From contig CAUJLY010000003.1 in the NCBI GenBank assembly GCA_963281155.1, positions 6,386,001 through 6,450,000 of the forward strand: 64,000 nt of DNA, written 5' to 3'. The DNA is from Rhabditophanes sp. KR3021 (taxonomy: Eukaryota; Nematoda; Chromadorea; Rhabditida; Alloionematidae). A program made the translations under genes and the position numbers. Below are positions 59,175-64,000 of the stretch, piece after piece (the stretch's first letter is position 1; the number at the start of each line of letters is the position of its first letter). The notes beneath the pieces are model-generated. The model searched no databases and was not told the origin of the DNA. It worked only from the letters and a program-made list of their open reading frames with translations.

Positions 59175-59479
59175 TTCTGAAAGCTTGGGTTGTTGTTAAA
59201 AGAGGGATTAAGTAGTAAATAAAGATATAAGCGAGTTATTAACCCATTTTACAAGAGATAAAAAATTCATTAAAAAAATTTACTATTCAAATTATTTAAT
59301 TGCGTAGAAATAGCCAAGGAAAATAACTTTCCATGACGAGAGATGCTGTGTAAAATTTTGAGATAAAAATATAGAGATGCATAAGTGAGTATCATAATTT
59401 GTTAGGTATATAGACATACTTCAGAAATGGTGTTTTGGTATTTGCGGGTTTCCCACAAAAATAACAACGACAGTCACCA
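59175..59479. other. Spacer between two minus-strand genes
   Basis: About 300 nt between the 3' end of the V-ATPase gene and the start of mrpl-38 on the same strand. Nothing specific was seen. Confidence 0.4.
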
Positions 59480-61007
59480 TTACTTAGTATTCTGTCTAGT
59501 ATAGTACTTGTCTAAAGCCTTACTCGGAATCCGCTTAAGCAATTCACGAGGAAATATTCTCAGTAATTGCCAGCCGATGTCCAGAGATTCGAAGATATTT
59601 CTATTTTCATAGTTGCCCTGAGTAATGAATGTTTTCTCGAATTTAATCAAGAACTCAAGATACAAGAGGTCATCGGCAGATAAAGCTTCTTCACCCACAA
59701 CTGCTTTCATCGCTTGGACGTCTTTGCCGATGGCGTAGCAGGCGTAAAGTTGATTGGAGACATCTGAATGGTCTTCACGGGTCATTCCCTCCCCAATCGC
59801 TGATTTCATGAGACGAGAAAGCGATGGTAGGACATTAATCGGGGGATAAATCTGTCTGTTATGAAGTTGTCTATCAACATAAATCTGTCCTTCGGTAATG
59901 TACCCAGTCAAATCAGGAATTGGGTGAGTAATATCTAAAAGGAAGCATTAATTAGATTCTAAAACAAAATCACTTACCATCATTAGGCATAGTCAAGATC
60001 GGAATCTGAGTAATAGATCCAGCTCTTCCCTCAACTCTTCCTGCCCTTTCATAGATCGTAGCCAAATCAGTATACATATACCCCGGAAAACCACGTCTTC
60101 CAGGAACTTCTTCTCTAGCAGCAGATACTTCTCTCAAAGCCTCAGCATACGATGACATATCTGTCAATACGACAAGAACATGTTTATCACACTGATAAGC
60201 CAGGAATTCAGCAGCTGTCAAAGCTAGTCGAGGAGTAATGATACGCTCAATAGTAGGATCGTTGGCCAGATTAAGGAAAAGGCAAACATTCTCCATGGAA
60301 CCATTTTCTTCGAAATCTTGCTTGAAGAAACGAGCTGTTTCCATGTTGACTCCCATAGCAGCGAAGACGATGGCAAAAGATTGATTGCCGATATCTTTGC
60401 CTGGCTGCTGTACTAGTCCCGATTGACGCACAATTTGAGCTGCAATGTCATTGTGTGGAAGGCCAGCAGCTGAAAAGATGGGTATCTTTTGTCCACGAGC
60501 GATACTATTCATGACATCAATAGCGGAAATTCCGGTTTGGATCATTTCTTCAGGATAAGTACGGCATTGAGGGTTGATGGCTTGGCCGTTGATGTCGAGG
60601 TAGTCCTCAGCTTGAACTGGTGGTCCTTTGTCGATCGCTTTTCCAGAACCATTGAAGATCCGTCCTAACATGTCTTCCGAGACAGGAGCTCTCAGGATAT
60701 CTCCACTAAACTCAACGATGGTGTTCTTAGCATCGATGCCAGCTGTGCCTTCGAAGACTTGAACGATAGCCTTGTTCTTGTTAACTTCTAGGACTTGTCC
60801 ACACCTTTTAGAACCATCAGCTAGTGTCAAGTAGACGATTTCTGAGAACTGGGGATACTTGACATTAGACAAGATCACCAGCGGCCCATTAACTCCAGTG
60901 ACTGTCTTGTAGATGAGTCTTGGCTGAGTATTGTAATTTCTAATAATAGAAGTCTTGTGAGACGTTATAGGAATATTAACGTTCATCGGTGGACGTGGTG
61001 GTATCAT
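59480..61007 (-). CDS. vha-12: V-type H+-ATPase subunit B
   Basis: Two exons on the minus strand (61007-59978 and 59934-59480) give 494 aa, the family length. The sequence is nearly continuous with animal subunit [116 protein letters not shown] and [20 protein letters not shown]. Subunit B carries the regulatory nucleotide site in the cytosolic V1 sector of the vacuolar proton pump. I chose the ATG at 61007 because the upstream extension in frame has no ATG and no resemblance to the family. The 43-nt intron is typical here. Confidence 0.97.
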
Positions 61008-61365
61008 TTTTGAGGGTAAATGATGTTGTAAAATGGATATAAAGCAATTCAAATTGATTTCAGATACCAAGATGCTACTAACCAATTTGCAAGGACTAAT
61101 CGCTACAGGAAAATGTCGCTCAAAGTGCAAGGATACTTCAAGCCAATTTGCTCTCTTGAAATCGTCATAAGATGATAATGTGTCGCAAATTTGAATTCAA
61201 ATTGTGTTTTGATTAGTTGTGGTTTGTTCATTTTTTGTTACAGACACAAGGACGCTATGAATTGTGAAGGTATTAAAGGGGTTGCTGATAACATTTCGTT
61301 ATATTAATTGATTGGTGTCTAATAATTTATATTTTAGTTTAGGGTAAACAAAATAACTTTTCATA
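61008..61365. other. Divergent promoter region
   Basis: About 360 nt shared upstream of the minus-strand V-ATPase gene and the plus-strand glutaredoxin gene. Nothing specific was recognised. Confidence 0.4.
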
Positions 61366-61790
61366 ATGTCATTCGTGTCAACTTTAGTTCGATCTTTTTG
61401 GTCGTCTACGAAATCAACGACCGTGCGTTTAACATTATTAATAACATTTATTTTATTTTTTAGAACATGTCTGAAGTTAAATCGTTGATAGATAACGCCA
61501 TTGCCGGGAATAAGGTATTCGTCGTATCAAAATCTTACTGCCCTTATTGCGTAAAGGCGAAATCAGCTCTAGCCAAATTCAATATTCCTGAACAACATTT
61601 CGAATGGATGGATATTGAGAAGCATAATGACATGGCTGCTATTCAAGATTATATGCAAGTACTTACAGGAGGGCGATCAGTACCTCGTGTCTTCATCAAC
61701 GGCAAATTCTTCGGAGGAGGTGATGATACTGCTGCTGCTGCTAAAAATGGAAAACTCGAGAAAGTACTAGCTGAAGCTGGAGCCATCTAA
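61366..61790 (+). CDS. Dithiol glutaredoxin, with a possible mitochondrial leader exon
   Basis: The core ORF from the ATG at 61467 gives 107 aa with the CPYC active site (SKSYCPYCVKAKSALAKF), the cis-Pro motif GRSVPRVFING and the glycine pair GGGDD. This is a classic class I glutaredoxin, which reduces protein and glutathione disulfides using glutathione. An upstream ATG at 61366 opens a 57-nt exon (to 61422) that splices in phase over a 41-nt intron to 61464. It adds MSFVSTLVRSFWSSTKSTTN, an amphipathic, basic, Ser-rich leader like a mitochondrial presequence. One gene may therefore make mitochondrial (127 aa) and cytosolic (107 aa) forms. A poly(A) signal lies at 61944-61949. Confidence 0.92.
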
Positions 61791-64000
61791 AGTTTACCTT
61801 CAATTGGGAAGCTAATGTTGAGCCATCGCTACTTCCGCCTTAATTTGGTAAACAAACGCATTAATTGACACCATTCTGTCTTGATTTGGTCAACATTGCC
61901 TCCATCTGTCACCATTTATGCCTTTTAATTAACTATCTTGTAAAATAAATTTATACAAACAAAACCACTTTTCTGGAATGATTTTCATTAAATTTAATTA
62001 AAAAAATGCCATCTTAATTAATTTGCCGTCTATTTATTCACATCATGATTGTTTGTATTGTGACACCACCATTTTTATAGCTATCATTATTATCATACAA
62101 AATCAAAGTATATTTATTTAATTATAAATATGTTCCTTTTGTCCATTACAAAAAGAATTTAATCTTTGATGCGGATGTGTTTACTTAATTTTGTAAGGCT
62201 TGCATTAATTTTGCGCCTTTCTGCCATCTCTTTTTAAGGGAAAGTTAAATATATAGTATGTATTTATTTATGTATAGAACTATTTGTGGTAACATATGTC
62301 ATGATTGAGCTACATTTTAATGTATCAGCTTTTTTAATATTAATGTTGTGGTGATAGCAAAAGAGACACAAAACATTGTATTGTATCAAAATGAGTTAAC
62401 CATCAGCGATATATATATCAAATAAAAATGAGACGACACTCAAATTTGGTGGTGTTTTGTTGTGGAGAATGAAAGGATGTGTTTAGTATATATGTGTATT
62501 ATTATATATTATTTTATACAAATTTCAAACCCTCTTCTAAAACCGAAGAAAAGAGATATCGAGAAGAGAGAGGGGGGTGGTCTTCGGGCACCATAATTGT
62601 AAAAATTGTAAAAAGCGGAAGAGTTTGTGATAGAGAGAGGTTTTGTCAGTTGATGTTTTAGATATATATTTATATATATTTTTAACATTTCTCGATTCCC
62701 CTCCAGTCTTGTCTTTTATACAACTCTCTCAATAATGTCTATATACTCATTTTGATAACTAACATTTTATAAACATCATTTTACTCTACTACCACACCCG
62801 TCCCTCCACTCTCTCTTCGCTTCATTTGCCTGTGACGTTGGTCTCTTTTTGTGTTTTCAGTAGATATCGCATCGCTCAATACTTTCAATATACGCATATA
62901 TATGATAAAATATATATCAGACAAACAAACCCTCAGCTTCTTCTCCTCGTCTCATATTTTATTGGTTACAAAAAAAGAAGAAGTGACTCACTGTCAGCTT
63001 CTTTTGTCGTGGCCTTTCCAAAATAAAGAGGATAATTTATATTCTTCACTACCAGTACCACTACTCTTACTAGTATATTTTAGTTTTCCTGCCGCGCCGC
63101 CAACAACATTCTCCCTTCTAATGAGGCACACAAGTTAGTTGGACCAAAAAAATGATAACTGTCTATTGAAGGTTCTATTTTTTGTTGGTCGCGGTGTGTA
63201 TTTGTGTGTGATAGGAGATAGAAAGACGGGATGTGAGGAGATGAGGCCATGGTGACCCCGTCGTCATTTTGGTGTCCATTGCTTTTTGTCTTTCTTTTTC
63301 TATACGTTTCAGCTATCTTTTTTGTGGTGGCCTTAATCCTATTTTGTTTTTGGGTCTGCACACACAACACACCATTATTTTGATCCCCAATCATATTGTC
63401 TACACCCAAAAACAAATCTCTTCCTTTATTTATTGATAAAATTAATTCTCTCTATTTCGTATTATTGAATATATATGCGACTTTACTACATTCATTTTAT
63501 ACAATCAATCCGATCACCATCCAATACATATTTTAAGCAATTTTATACAGATTCTACATTTTTAGCGCAAACACATCACAACAACCTCTCAGTAGAAGGA
63601 GACAACTGCGGGGAGAGTGTGTGTCAATAAACTTCTTGACGCCGTTTCTTGGGGCCTTTAACAGGTCACCCGGATTCGTGGTGGTGGGCTCCTTCCTTTA
63701 TTATGTTACTAAAGAGTCAAAACTAACAAGACATATTACAATTTTATTTATTATCTTTGTGGATTTTGTCATATCGCGCTTGTAAACTAAACTACTACTA
63801 CCTATCTACATACAACCACACACACACCTTCAAATCACAAAATCCTCAACCAACAAACCTACATCCAAACAAACGCTTCTTTTTTAAACAAAAATCTACA
63901 ACTTTATGTAATTTTGTTGAGCTTCTTCTATTTTTCCCTGTTCTCTATTCAAAGCTAACAAAAATACGAAAGAAAAATCCATCACGCAGTGTATATTTAA
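61791..64000. other. Terminal region without a recognised gene
   Basis: After the glutaredoxin 3' end the sequence is AT-rich with pyrimidine- and purine-rich runs (62540-62650, 62690-62830). ORFs at 62479-62661, 62826-63138 and 63080-63415 are low-complexity and probably spurious. A GC-richer patch at about 63600-63700 could belong to a leader exon of a gene beyond the window edge. Confidence 0.4.

Noticed and set aside
62826..63415. Several ORFs on both strands near the window end
   Set aside because: Low-complexity pyrimidine-rich sequence without protein-like pattern.

Overview
The window reads as nuclear DNA of a nematode. It is very AT-rich, and most introns are tiny (about 38-52 nt) with GTAAGT-like donors and TTTTCAG/TTTAG acceptors. 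The gene content is typical: two cuticle collagens, a supplementary HNF4-type nuclear receptor, a 7TM chemoreceptor-like protein, ShK-domain, IgGFc-binding-domain and two-Ig-domain surface proteins, plus a LOTUS-Tudor protein. All gene models below were built by reading splice sites by eye and checking that exon phases join. No alignment was run, and the species cannot be named from the sequence alone.

Left part (1-18000): a TRIP4/ASC-1-type zinc-finger protein, rab-30, a C/EBP-like bZIP, an acdh-11/AidB-type acyl-CoA dehydrogenase, an unrecognised basic disordered protein, a short-chain cuticle collagen (minus), a secreted IgGFc-binding-domain protein, mitochondrial SCO1 (minus) and a tRNA-Thr(AGU) (minus). 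A gene-poor stretch follows (17950-22208).

Middle part (22209-43800): a two-Ig transmembrane protein, an unrecognised helical nuclear-type protein (minus), a large secreted TolB/PD40 beta-propeller protein with a GPI-like tail (minus), a 4.4-kb gene desert, the nuclear receptor with a 9-nt microexon, a SAM methyltransferase with a probable GC-AG intron, a Cys-rich single-pass surface protein, the LOTUS-Tudor protein and small lysine-rich genes.

Right part (43800-64000): a two-ShK secreted protein, a relic of an IgGFc-type exon, a 7TM receptor with a truncated receptor start and a GC-rich island beside it, a very large collagen with an Ala-Thr-Glu-Ala-Pro repeat tail (minus), a phosphoserine-aminotransferase-like protein whose PLP lysine is replaced by Asn (minus), a tight pair of small plus-strand genes including a short FAM98 homologue, mitochondrial ribosomal mL38 (minus), V-ATPase subunit B (minus) and a glutaredoxin with an optional mitochondrial leader. 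The last 2.2 kb has no recognisable gene.

The most unusual signal is a family of three decayed, intronless copies of one unrecognised protein-coding sequence. Each copy lies inside a large intron of a different host gene (15571-16267, 22658-23429, 53035-54028), and each is antisense to its host. Housekeeping genes (rab-30, acdh-11, sco-1, mrpl-38, vha-12, glutaredoxin) are scattered among secreted or cuticle genes, and no multi-gene pathway cluster is visible.
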